Below, one piece after another: positions 1 through 9,011 of a stretch of 33,634 bases of DNA. Position 1 is the first letter of the stretch. Every line of letters begins with the position of its first letter. Made by a program: the position numbers and the translations under genes. Source of the DNA: Candidatus Heteroclostridium caecigallinarum (lineage in GTDB: Bacteria; Bacillota; Clostridia; Christensenellales; CAG-314); NCBI GenBank assembly GCA_904419725.1, contig CAJFSP010000012.1, forward strand, positions 1 to 33,634, in the 5' to 3' direction. The notes beneath the pieces are model-generated. The model was not told the origin of the DNA. It was given only the letters and a program-made list of their open reading frames with translations, and ran no database searches.

Positions 1-87
1 GGACACAAATAGTATCAATCCAGTATCAAGAGCAGTATGGACGGGCAAAAAAGCCTGTATTCATGCGGGTTTTCGCCGTTTCGAGCG

Positions 88-1620
88 TCATTCCCACTCT
101 ATTGTTGCCGGCGGTTTGCTGGTGATGTCGTAAACGATGCGGTTGATGTGTTTCACTTCGTTGACGATTCTGGTGGAAACCTTTTCCAGCACGTCGTACG
201 GTATGCGCGCCCAGTCGGCGGTCATTCCGTCCACGCTGGTCACCGCCCTGAGCGCCAGCGTATAGTCGTAAGTCCTCGCGTCGCCCATCACGCCGACGGA
301 GCGGTTGCCGGTCAGCACGGCGAAATACTGCCAGATAAGCGGAGCCTGCCCCGCTTTGGAGAGTTCGTCGCGGAAGATGAAATCGGCGTCGCGCAGAATT
401 TCCAGTTTTTCCTCGGTGATTTCGCCGATGATTCTTATTGCCAGCCCCGGTCCCGGGAACGGCTGCCTTTGCACGATGGAATCAGGCAGACCTATTTCCG
501 TGCCCACTCTGCGCACTTCGTCCTTAAACAGGCTGCGCAGCGGCTCGATTATTTCTTTGAAATCCACAACGTCAGGCAGGCCGCCAACGTTGTGATGGCT
601 TTTGATGACGGCTGAAGTCGGACTGCCGCTTTCGATGACGTCCGGATATATCGTACCTTGCACCAGGAAGTCCACCGCCCCGATTTTTTTGGCTTCCGCC
701 TCAAATACCTTGATAAACTCGGCGCCTATGATTTTGCGTTTGGTTTCCGGGTCGGTAACGCCTTTGAGTTTGCCCAGGAACCTGTCTTTAGCGTCCGCCA
801 TGATGAGATTCATGCCCTGTTCTTCCTTGAACACGCGCATAATCTCTTCCGACTCGTTTTTGCGCATCATGCCGTGGTCAACGTAAATGCAGGTGAGTTG
901 CTGTCCCACCGCTTTATATACCAGCTGCGCGGCAACGGCGCTGTCCACGCCGCCCGACAGGGCGCAAAGCACCTTTTTGCCGCCGACTTTTTCTTTAATG
1001 GCGCGGATTGTTTCCTGCGCCACGTTTTCAGGCGTCCAACTGCCGTCGCATTCGCACACGTTATACAAAAAGTTGCGGAGTATGGCGGAGCCGTACTGCG
1101 TGTGCATGACTTCCGGGTGAAACTGCACGCCGTATATTTTACGCCCGTCATTTTCCATTGCGGCGACGGGGCAGGTTTCGGTATAAGCCGTGGCGGTGAA
1201 ACCGGCCGGCACTTCGGAAATATAATCGGTGTGACTCATCCAGCAGACGCTTTTCGACGGCACGCCCTTGAACAGCGTGGAGTCTTCCACAGTCATTTCC
1301 TGCTTGCCGTATTCCCTCTTTTCAGCCGAGGAAACCTTGCCTCCAAGCGCGTGGGCGATGAACTGCACACCGTAACAAATGCCGAGAATCGGCACGCCCA
1401 GGTCGAACACGCCCTTGTCCACCGACGGCGACGTTTCGAGATACACGCTGTTCGGACCGCCGGTGAAGATGAGCCCCACCGGATTATACGATTTTATTCT
1501 TTCAAGGCTTACGGTGTAAGGAAGCATTTCGCAATACACGTTATGCTCCCTGACACGCCTGGTAATCAGCTGGTTGTACTGCCCGCCGAAGTCTATTACC
1601 AAAACAGTTTGTCTAGTCAT
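88..1620 (-). CDS. guaA: GMP synthase (glutamine-hydrolysing)
   Basis: Converts XMP to GMP using ATP and glutamine, the last step of guanine nucleotide synthesis in the cytosol. The 510-residue protein has the family's usual length and order. The N-terminal class I glutamine amidotransferase shows the nucleophile motif GICYGVQ (about residue 82) and the His-Glu motif GVQFHPEV (about 165-172). The ATP pyrophosphatase domain follows with its P-loop LSGGVDSA (about 220), and the dimerisation domain ends in PPATIEWE. An AAGGGG sequence lies 5 nt before the ATG. It starts 12 bp after guaB ends, so the two form a guaB-guaA operon read from the promoter at 3145-3173. I saw no convincing terminator in the 87 bases downstream. 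Identification is firm. Confidence 0.98.
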   Translation of the reverse strand: MTRQTVLVIDFGGQYNQLITRRVREHNVYCEMLPYTVSLERIKSYNPVGLIFTGGPNSVYLETSPSVDKGVFDLGVPILGICYGVQFIAHALGGKVSSAEKREYGKQEMTVEDSTLFKGVPSKSVCWMSHTDYISEVPAGFTATAYTETCPVAAMENDGRKIYGVQFHPEVMHTQYGSAILRNFLYNVCECDGSWTPENVAQETIRAIKEKVGGKKVLCALSGGVDSAVAAQLVYKAVGQQLTCIYVDHGMMRKNESEEIMRVFKEEQGMNLIMADAKDRFLGKLKGVTDPETKRKIIGAEFIKVFEAEAKKIGAVDFLVQGTIYPDVIESGSPTSAVIKSHHNVGGLPDVVDFKEIIEPLRSLFKDEVRRVGTEIGLPDSIVQRQPFPGPGLAIRIIGEITEEKLEILRDADFIFRDELSKAGQAPLIWQYFAVLTGNRSVGVMGDARTYDYTLALRAVTSVDGMTADWARIPYDVLEKVSTRIVNEVKHINRIVYDITSKPPATIEWE

Positions 1621-1632
1621 GTCGTCCCCTTG

Positions 1633-3126
<1,494 letters not shown>

Positions 3127-3144
3127 TTATATGTTACCTATTAT

Positions 3145-3173
3145 ATTATAAATGAAAATACGTCCCCCGACAA
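3145..3173 (-). promoter_or_regulatory. Predicted sigma-A-type promoter of guaB-guaA
   Basis: Read on the minus strand it is TTGTCG, 17 bp, TATAAT. The predicted start point lies about 45 nt before the guaB ATG, leaving a short leader with a good Shine-Dalgarno site. I saw no purine riboswitch aptamer in that leader. Confidence 0.7.
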
Positions 3174-3215
3174 GGAACTTTTCAAAAACGAAAAATAATT
3201 ACGGGCGTTTTTTTA

Positions 3216-3956
3216 TCAGTTCGCCCTTTCCTCCCAAAGCAGCGCCGTTTCGGCGGAAATTTCTCCCTGCCGCGCCTTTACCAGAGAATAAACGGTGTAA
3301 GCAAAGTCGTTGCGCTTTGACGAACTGCCGAGTATGCCGGCGTAATCCCCCTCGCCGAGATACAGGGCGTCGAAGGTTTCCAGAGCGCTATTCAGCGAAA
3401 CTTCCGTTTCGGGGTAGTCTTTCAGGGCGTCGACATATCCTTTAACCGGGTTGACGGAATAGAAGTTCACGCCGAGATATTCTCCCCAGCCGTTGTCTTC
3501 CACCCAATCGACGCAGTAGTTCCAGATTCCCGCCGACGCCGAAGCGGAATAGACAAGCCCGCTTCTCGCCTTGTTGTAAGCGACGTAATACTCGCCGCCG
3601 TACGAAACGCCGCCCACCAGAATTTCTTTATCGGCGATTTTCTCCCGAAAGTCGCCGTGCCTTTCCAGCCTGTCCGCCGCCTCATAGGCTTTGGCGTGGT
3701 TTTCGGCGCTTACCGACTTGACAAGCACGGACCACCAGTCGTCAAAACCGTCGCTGCGGCTCGCCGCCGTATACGCCATGTCGGCGGAAAAACTTTTCCA
3801 CCCGAGTGAATATAAAAAGTCGCTTGCCCGCATCGGGGCAAGCAACAGAAATAAAGCGCATATCAAAACAAGCAAAACGCACAGTAGAGCCGCCGTTTTG
3901 CCTGCCGTTTTCAAAATAAGTGTTGTTGATGAAGCACCGTTTCTTTCTTCGCTCAT
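3216..3956 (-). CDS. Hypothetical single-pass membrane protein
   Basis: I do not recognise this 246-residue protein. After a short polar N-terminus, residues about 16-40 form one hydrophobic segment rich in Leu, Val and Ala. The remainder is soluble, with many Tyr, Trp and acidic residues, and fits an extracytoplasmic domain of alternating helices (for example AKAYEAADRLERHGDF). No catalytic motif is visible. No Shine-Dalgarno sequence precedes the ATG. A strong promoter lies so close that the predicted transcript begins about 5 nt before the start codon. The preceding gene on the same strand is an unrelated lipoprotein, and no function can be inferred from the context. Confidence 0.75.
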   Translation of the reverse strand: MSEERNGASSTTLILKTAGKTAALLCVLLVLICALFLLLAPMRASDFLYSLGWKSFSADMAYTAASRSDGFDDWWSVLVKSVSAENHAKAYEAADRLERHGDFREKIADKEILVGGVSYGGEYYVAYNKARSGLVYSASASAGIWNYCVDWVEDNGWGEYLGVNFYSVNPVKGYVDALKDYPETEVSLNSALETFDALYLGEGDYAGILGSSSKRNDFAYTVYSLVKARQGEISAETALLWEERAN

Positions 3957-3967
3957 AATTATATTAC

Positions 3968-3996
3968 ATTATAGCGGTCAACCTTTTTTTTGACAA
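3968..3996 (-). promoter_or_regulatory. Promoter with almost no leader for the 3216-3956 gene
   Basis: Minus strand TTGTCA, 17 bp, TATAAT. The TATAAT ends 11 nt before the ATG at 3956, so the predicted 5' leader is about 5 nt and cannot hold a Shine-Dalgarno site. Confidence 0.65.
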
Positions 3997-4004
3997 GCGA
4001 AAGG

Positions 4005-4673
4005 TCAGGATTTTTTCGCCAGAACTTCGCCCGTCGCGCTGTCTATCATAAGGCCGAAAAAGGTTTTGTCCGGTTTGTACGCCACGACATACCAATAATA
4101 TACGTCGCTGTTTTCGTCGGGGCTTTTCACCAGGCGCACGGAAATTTCACAGTCGAATTTGCCGTCTTTGTAACACTCCATAAGTTGGCTCTCGAAATTT
4201 TCTTTGAGTATGTCCAAAGGCTTCACGTCGCCGCTTGGCACTTTCGCCAGCGCCACGCCGAACGACTCGCCGTCGGCGGTCAGGGTCACGTCCAGCGTTT
4301 CGACGGGCAGTTCCCCGTCGGCAACGGCTGTCCATCTGCCGGCGTCGAAAGGCGACACTGTCAACGTTTCGTTATACGTCTTGCCGTTTACGGTAAACGC
4401 CGCCGACATATCAGAGTATTCGCCGTCTGTTCTGACTTTAACGGCGACAAAGTTTTTCATGCCGTTTTTAACGCCGTCCAAAGCGTAATCGTTTTCAATC
4501 CTGCCGCCGATGACTTCCACGAAAAAGCCCTCCGCCCTGCCGTACAAAACCGTTTCGTGAATTTCGCTCACGCTGTCTTCCAGCGCTTTGTTCATGTTCT
4601 GACAGCCCACAAAACCGCAGGCAATCATGAGCGCCAGACAGCAACTGAGAAATACTTTCGATTTTTTGCTCAT
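4005..4673 (-). CDS. Hypothetical lipoprotein
   Basis: A 222-residue protein of unknown function. The start at 4673 is chosen because GGAGAT lies 6 nt upstream and the protein then begins with a typical signal peptide: MSKKSK, a hydrophobic core, and a lipobox-like FVGC at residues 21-24. An in-frame ATG at 4718 has no such support. The mature part has a helical start (MNKALEDSVSEIHETV), then a beta-rich region. The C-terminus (YYWYVVAYKPDKTFFGLMID) resembles the strand-helix pattern of small extracytoplasmic domains, but I cannot assign a family. It lies between the ferredoxin terminator and the next membrane protein and appears to be its own unit. Confidence 0.8.
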   Translation of the reverse strand: MSKKSKVFLSCCLALMIACGFVGCQNMNKALEDSVSEIHETVLYGRAEGFFVEVIGGRIENDYALDGVKNGMKNFVAVKVRTDGEYSDMSAAFTVNGKTYNETLTVSPFDAGRWTAVADGELPVETLDVTLTADGESFGVALAKVPSGDVKPLDILKENFESQLMECYKDGKFDCEISVRLVKSPDENSDVYYWYVVAYKPDKTFFGLMIDSATGEVLAKKS

Positions 4674-4811
4674 ATTTTTATCTCCGCTGTTTTTTGTAAT
4701 ATATACGCCGCCTGACATAAAAAAATGACAACTTGTACAAAACCAAACAAAAAACGCCTGCGCAAACCGCCGGATAACCGCTGCGCCATTTACAATAACG
4801 TCATATAAAAT

Positions 4812-4831
4812 GCGCGGCGTAAAGGCCGCGC
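4812..4831. other. GC-rich hairpin between ferredoxin and lipoprotein genes
   Basis: A 7-bp GC-only stem (GCGCGGC with GCCGCGC, 6-nt loop) lies just downstream of the ferredoxin terminator. On the minus strand it is followed by ATTTTATA, too poor in T to be a clear terminator. It may be a back-up terminator or a structural element in the lipoprotein gene's upstream region. Confidence 0.4.
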
Positions 4832-4841
4832 CGAAAAAAGC

Positions 4842-4871
4842 AAAAAAAAAGGGAAGGTAAAAAACCCTCCC
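4842..4871 (-). terminator. Intrinsic terminator of the ferredoxin gene
   Basis: On the minus strand the stem is GGGAGGGT with ACCTTCCC (8 pairs, one G-U), loop TTTTT, followed by a run of nine T. It begins 15 bp after the ferredoxin stop codon. On the plus strand the G-U becomes an A-C mismatch, so it is directional. Confidence 0.85.
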
Positions 4872-4885
4872 GAAACAAGTTTTTG

Positions 4886-5056
4886 TTAGGCTTCGGAAAT
4901 AGCGCTAACAGGGCATTGTGCCGCGCATGCTCCGCAATCGATACAAGTATCGGCGTCAATCTGATATTGATTTTCGCCTTCGCTTATAGCCGAAACAGGG
5001 CAGATAGATTCGCAGGCACCGCATTTGATGCATTCATCTGAAATCTTATGTGGCAT
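4886..5056 (-). CDS. 2[4Fe-4S] ferredoxin
   Basis: A 56-residue low-potential electron carrier of the clostridial type. Two cluster motifs are visible, CIKCGACESICP (residues 9-20) and CIDCGACAAQCP (38-49), each followed by the usual VSAIS stretch that reflects the family's internal duplication. The length matches clostridial ferredoxins of about 55 residues. A GGAGG site lies 9 nt before the ATG and a strong terminator follows, so it is probably a single-gene transcript. PFOR, encoded in the same window, is its likely electron donor (inference). Confidence 0.95.
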   Translation of the reverse strand: MPHKISDECIKCGACESICPVSAISEGENQYQIDADTCIDCGACAAQCPVSAISEA

Positions 5057-5145
5057 AGGTCGCTGCCTCCTTTTTTAAGTTATTGACATTATAGCACAAA
5101 CTTGCCGCGATGTATATATTTTTATTGATATTTGCAGTGATTTTT

Positions 5146-6015
5146 TCAGTCGAGAATTTCGCCGATATCTTCTTCCGCGTCGGGCAAATCCGCATCGGTA
5201 AGCGTGTGTTTGGCTTTTATTTGCGCCAGCGGATACGGTTTTATTTCCGCGTTGCCCTCCTTGTCGGTTATTTTGACCACAACGAGTTTTTTCAGCATGT
5301 CGTTTGACTGAACGATGCCTTTGCCGTCGGGAGTGCTTACTTCGGAGTGCACCCTTGGCATAAGTTTGTAAACTTCGCTGTAATAATCGTTTTCATATTG
5401 CAGGCAGCACATCAGCCTGCCGCACAGCCCGCTTATCTTGCCGGGGTTGAGCGACAACCCCTGTGTTTTAGCCATTTTGATTGACACCCTGGCAAAGTCT
5501 CCCAGGCAACTTGAACAGCAGCACGCCCTGCCGCAAGGCCCCAGCCCGCCGAGCAGTTTCGCCTCGTCGCGTATGCCCACCTGCCTGAGTTCGATTCTTA
5601 TGCGGAAATAACTCGCCAAATCCTTTACCAGTTCGCGGAAGTCCACCCTTGTTTCCGCGGTGAAATAAAAGATGACCTTGCTGCTGTCAAATGTAAACTC
5701 ACAGTCGATGAGTTTCATTTTGAGTTTATGCCTGGCTATCTTTTCCCTGGCGACTTTCATAGCGTCGTCTTTCCTGGCGGCGTTTTTTTCGGCGGTCTGC
5801 AAGTCTTTTTCGGTGGCTTTGCGTATCACGGGTTTAAGCGGACTGACGATTTCGCTTTCGTCCACTTCGCGCGGCGCCAGCACCACTTTGCCGAACTCCA
5901 CGCCCCTGACCGTCTCGACGATGACGCCGTCGCCCACGTCAAACTCTATATCGCCCGGCGAAAAATAATAGATTTTGCCTATATCCTTAAACCTTACGCC
6001 AACTATCTTCGGCAT
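5146..6015 (-). CDS. ricT: PSP1-domain protein RicT (YaaT-like)
   Basis: A 289-residue PSP1-family protein. In Bacillus subtilis RicT (YaaT) joins RicA and RicF in a complex that carries iron-sulfur clusters and affects RNase Y-dependent mRNA maturation. The sequence shows the Cys-rich core: PCGRACCCSSCLGDF (about residues 162-176) and GLCGRLMCCLQYEND (about 196-210). It overlaps the 3' end of holB by 13 bp and has GGAGG 10 nt before the ATG, the arrangement seen in Bacillus (holB-yaaT). No ricA or ricF is visible here. I found no obvious terminator after the stop codon. Confidence 0.93.
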   Translation of the reverse strand: MPKIVGVRFKDIGKIYYFSPGDIEFDVGDGVIVETVRGVEFGKVVLAPREVDESEIVSPLKPVIRKATEKDLQTAEKNAARKDDAMKVAREKIARHKLKMKLIDCEFTFDSSKVIFYFTAETRVDFRELVKDLASYFRIRIELRQVGIRDEAKLLGGLGPCGRACCCSSCLGDFARVSIKMAKTQGLSLNPGKISGLCGRLMCCLQYENDYYSEVYKLMPRVHSEVSTPDGKGIVQSNDMLKKLVVVKITDKEGNAEIKPYPLAQIKAKHTLTDADLPDAEEDIGEILD

Positions 6016-6980
6016 GAATATTTAACCTCCAGAATGGAAAGCACCAGCCCGTCAATCACGGCGGAGAGATTGCAATTGCCGTCCAGCCGTATTTTCGCCT
6101 GCGTCAGCAGGTCCACGACTCTGTAAAGCGCCTCGGGCGAATACATTCCTTTGATAAAAAGTATATCATTTTTTTTATGTTTGAGCAACAACATCTCTTC
6201 GTCGGCGTAGGCGGCAAGCGTCTGCCTGTAAAGCAGCAGGAGCATGCGCAAAACGGTCTGCGTGCCGGCGCCGTAAGAAGAAAGTTTTGCCGACGCTTTG
6301 AGCGCGTCTTTTGACGACGAAAGACTTTTCACCGTTTCGGTGACTTCGTCGAAAATTTTATAAAAACTCCTGTCGGTGGCGTATTTTTCCGCCGTGAGCG
6401 GCCTGCCGTCGGCGAAACACGCCGCTATTTCGGCGTCGGCTTCGCTTATGCCGGACGAAGTGAGATATTTCATCACTTCCTCGAAAGAGGTGTCGTCCAG
6501 CCGCACCTGCTGACAGCGCGATTTGACCGTGGCGAGAATCGTGCTTTCGTTTGTAGCCCCCAAAAAGAAAATGGTGTTTTCGGGCGGTTCTTCCAGCGTT
6601 TTGAGCAGTTTGTTCTGAAGCAGCGGCGAAAGGGTGTCGCAGTTGTTGAGCACATAAATCTTTCTGTCCCCTTCGAACGGTTTTACATAGCAGTCGTCAA
6701 GGATTTCCGATATGTCGGCAAGCAGAATTTTGTCTTTGGTTTTCGGGTAAACGTGCACGTCGACGTGTTCGCCGGCGAAAACCTTGTTGCACACCACGCA
6801 TGAAAAGCAGCCGCCTTTGGGGCACAGAGCCATCGCGCCGGCGTACAGCAGAAATTCTTTGAGATATTCCGGGTCGTTGCCCGTTATGAGATAGGCATGC
6901 GCGAACCTGTCGGCGGAAAACTGTTTCCACAGACTTTCAAACGCTTTTGTGCCCGTTACGAGTCTGGTCAATTGTTCCAT
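6003..6980 (-). CDS. holB: DNA polymerase III delta' subunit
   Basis: Clamp-loader subunit of the replicative polymerase, 325 residues, typical length. The N-terminus has the degenerate P-loop region (LITGNDPEYLKEFL) expected of delta', which does not hydrolyse ATP. A zinc-binding Cys cluster CPKGGCFSCVVC (about residues 53-64) follows. Next come the AAA+ elements: the sensor-1 region with a Lys-Leu-Leu-Lys-Thr-Leu-Glu-Glu-Pro stretch (about 122) and the SRCQQV motif (about 154-159). It begins 3 bp after the tmk stop and has only a poor Shine-Dalgarno site, so it probably relies on translational coupling. Confidence 0.95.
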   Translation of the reverse strand: MEQLTRLVTGTKAFESLWKQFSADRFAHAYLITGNDPEYLKEFLLYAGAMALCPKGGCFSCVVCNKVFAGEHVDVHVYPKTKDKILLADISEILDDCYVKPFEGDRKIYVLNNCDTLSPLLQNKLLKTLEEPPENTIFFLGATNESTILATVKSRCQQVRLDDTSFEEVMKYLTSSGISEADAEIAACFADGRPLTAEKYATDRSFYKIFDEVTETVKSLSSSKDALKASAKLSSYGAGTQTVLRMLLLLYRQTLAAYADEEMLLLKHKKNDILFIKGMYSPEALYRVVDLLTQAKIRLDGNCNLSAVIDGLVLSILEVKYSCRR

Positions 6981-6983
6981 ATT

Positions 6984-7604
6984 TCAAAATACGCCTTTTT
7001 GTTTCAGCGCCTCCACGATTTTTTCGTGCGTTTCGTATTTTGTGCCCAGCGGTCTGATGACGATAAACCTGTCGGCGTTTTTTTCGGCGGCGTATCTGTA
7101 ACCGTCGTAAACCCGCCCGAAAAACTCGTCGCCCGACTGTTCCAGCCTGTCGGCTTTGTCGGCGCCGCCCTTTCTGGCAAAAGCTTCTTCGGGGCTTAAA
7201 TCGAGAAATATCGTGTATTGCGGAATATATTGTCCTATCGCCAAATCGTTGAGATTTTTTACAAAATCATATCCGAGTTTTCTGCCGAACCCCTGATAGG
7301 CGTAAGACGAATCGACGTATCTGTCGCAAAACACGATTTTGCCGTCCGCCAGCGCCGGCGCGACGACGTCGCGCAGATGCTGATTGCGCGCGGCGGCGTA
7401 CAAAAACGCTTCGCACACGTCGGTCATTCCGCCGTTTGACGGGTCAAGAATGATGTTTCTTATCTTTTCGGCGATTTCACTGCCGCCGGGTTCCCTTGTA
7501 AACACGGCGTCTATGCCGTTTTTTTGGCAGTATTCTTTAAGAAAACGCAGTTGCGTTGATTTTCCGACGCCCTCGCTGCCTTCCAGCGTGATGAAGTTTT
7601 TCAT
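6984..7604 (-). CDS. tmk: Thymidylate kinase
   Basis: Phosphorylates dTMP to dTDP. The 206-residue protein starts with the P-loop LEGSEGVGKSTQ (about residues 7-18), has the substrate motif DRYVDSSYAYQG (about 90-101) and the LID segment with ARKGGADKADRLEQ (about 145-158). Its start overlaps the decarboxylase stop by 4 bp, with AAGGTG 5-6 nt upstream. The order decarboxylase-tmk-holB-ricT matches the Bacillus yaaO-tmk-holB-yaaT locus, but yaaQ and yaaR, which lie between in Bacillus, are absent. Confidence 0.97.
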   Translation of the reverse strand: MKNFITLEGSEGVGKSTQLRFLKEYCQKNGIDAVFTREPGGSEIAEKIRNIILDPSNGGMTDVCEAFLYAAARNQHLRDVVAPALADGKIVFCDRYVDSSYAYQGFGRKLGYDFVKNLNDLAIGQYIPQYTIFLDLSPEEAFARKGGADKADRLEQSGDEFFGRVYDGYRYAAEKNADRFIVIRPLGTKYETHEKIVEALKQKGVF

Positions 7605-8896
7605 TTATACACCTTTATTTTTCCGTTTTTGAGCCCGAACATCTCCCCTCGCGCCGCCTCCGCCGCGTAAGAAACGGTTTCGCCGCTGACAAACAGCGGC
7701 ACTCCCGGCGGATATCGCCCGACGGAACCGGCGCATACGCGCCCTTCCGCCTCGCCGAGCGGCACATATTCCGTATCGCCGGAACACGGTTTAAGCGGTG
7801 TAAAAACAGGCTTTTCGAAAGAAAATCCGTCCGCCGGCTTGACGAAATGCGGCATCGTTTCAACGGCTCTTTTCAATTTTAATAAATTTTCACGGCTTTC
7901 GGCAAGCGAAAGTATAAACACAACGCGCGAAACGTCGCTGAACTCGGGGCGCACGCCCTGCGAAACGAAATATCTTTCGGCCGCCGCGCCGTCTGTGTCT
8001 TCTATAACCAGGCGGGTAAAGTCGTCGTTGGGCATAAACTTCACGCCCGGCACGGCCGTGATTTCTTTCACGGCGTCAAAAACCCGCCTGTCCTCTCCCG
8101 ACGCCGCCGCAAGCGACGCCCTTTCCCTTGCATAATCGAGCGACGCCATGAGCACATAACTCGGGCTGCTGGTGTGAAAAACTCTCATCGCCCCGTTTAT
8201 GCCGTCAAACAAAGCCCCGTCGTTGACAAGTACGGCGGCCGCCTGCGTCATGGCCGGCAGCGTCTTGTGCGCCGAAACCACGAAAGCGTCGCAAAAGCGG
8301 TAAATGTTTTTCAGCAGCGGAGTAAAGGCGAAATGCGCCCCGTGCGCCATGTCGGCAATCAGTCTGACGCCCCTTTCGCGGCATATTCCGCTTATCGCGG
8401 CGACGTCGCCCGTTTCGCCGTAATAATTAGGCGCCGTGATGACCAGCGTGCCGACGTCGGGGTTGCGTTCAAGGGCGTATCTGACGTCATCGGGCGCAAG
8501 CGGCATGAATTTACCGTCGGAATATCTGTTGTTGACAAGCACCGCCTCTTCACGCCGCAGTTTCAGCGCGTTGAACACGCTGACGTGCGACGCTCTTTCC
8601 GCCATTATCTTCCCACGCGCGGCAGCCAGCATCGCGAGCACGCCGCAGGTCGACCCGTTTGTGGAAAACAGACATTTTTCAGCGCCGTACGCCTCGGCGT
8701 AAAGCCTTTGCGCCGAGGCTATCGCGCCGCTCGGGTCCGCCAGGTTGTCGGAAAAATCAAGTTCGGTTATGTCATACGGAAAACACTCCGCCAAAAACTT
8801 CGGCGCGCCGCTTCCGTATCCTTTATGCCCCGGCATATGAAACCGAGCGTTTTTTTGCGCGGCGTATTTTTCCAGCATTTCCACAATAGGCATCAT
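7601..8896 (-). CDS. Orn/Lys/Arg decarboxylase family protein (YaaO-like)
   Basis: A fold-type I PLP enzyme of the ornithine/lysine/arginine decarboxylase group. The 431 residues include the N-terminal FHMPGHKG motif (about residues 18-25) and the cofactor Lys in VSAHKTLPAMTQ (about 208-219), preceded by the Asp of ADMAHGAHF. Homologues in tmk operons (yaaO) are a little longer, and the C-terminal domain here looks slightly compact. The substrate cannot be read from the sequence. No Shine-Dalgarno site precedes the paired ATG ATG at 8891-8896. The promoter sits 9 bp upstream, giving a leader of only about 3 nt. The second ATG (8893) is an alternative start. Confidence 0.88.
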   Translation of the reverse strand: MMPIVEMLEKYAAQKNARFHMPGHKGYGSGAPKFLAECFPYDITELDFSDNLADPSGAIASAQRLYAEAYGAEKCLFSTNGSTCGVLAMLAAARGKIMAERASHVSVFNALKLRREEAVLVNNRYSDGKFMPLAPDDVRYALERNPDVGTLVITAPNYYGETGDVAAISGICRERGVRLIADMAHGAHFAFTPLLKNIYRFCDAFVVSAHKTLPAMTQAAAVLVNDGALFDGINGAMRVFHTSSPSYVLMASLDYARERASLAAASGEDRRVFDAVKEITAVPGVKFMPNDDFTRLVIEDTDGAAAERYFVSQGVRPEFSDVSRVVFILSLAESRENLLKLKRAVETMPHFVKPADGFSFEKPVFTPLKPCSGDTEYVPLGEAEGRVCAGSVGRYPPGVPLFVSGETVSYAAEAARGEMFGLKNGKIKVYK

Positions 8897-8905
8897 AACA
8901 ATATG

Positions 8906-8934
8906 ATTTTACCATTTTACGCGCCAAATAACAA
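8906..8934 (-). promoter_or_regulatory. Promoter with almost no leader for the decarboxylase-tmk-holB-ricT operon
   Basis: Minus strand TTGTTA, 17 bp, TAAAAT, ending 9 nt before the first ATG. A second match (TTGGCG, 17 bp, TAAAAT) is offset 8 bp upstream and would give a leader of about 10 nt. Neither leader contains a Shine-Dalgarno site. Confidence 0.6.
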
Positions 8935-8957
8935 CACGCCAAAGCCTTTTGCGCAAA

Positions 8958-8985
8958 CAAAAAACTCCGTTTTCACGGAGTTTTT
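8958..8985 (-). terminator. Intrinsic terminator after lysS
   Basis: Stem AAAACTCCGT with ACGGAGTTTT, 4-nt loop, then a T-rich run on the minus strand. It lies 27 bp past the lysS stop and closes the greA-lysS unit. Confidence 0.85.
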
Positions 8986-9011
8986 ATTTCGGATACCGAT
9001 TGTACCGGCAA

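Noticed and set aside
7..44. Short direct repeat at the left edge (TTGATACT twice on the minus strand)
   Set aside because: Two copies of 8 bp at a window edge, with no further structure, are too little to call a feature.
40..87. Possible guaA terminator
   Set aside because: The best pairing needs several G-U pairs on the plus strand, which become A-C mismatches on the minus strand where guaA is read. No clean stem with a T run was found.
4708..4732. Promoter for the 4005-4673 lipoprotein
   Set aside because: TTGTCA and TATATA occur, but 20 bp apart, which is too long for a standard promoter, and no better pair was found.
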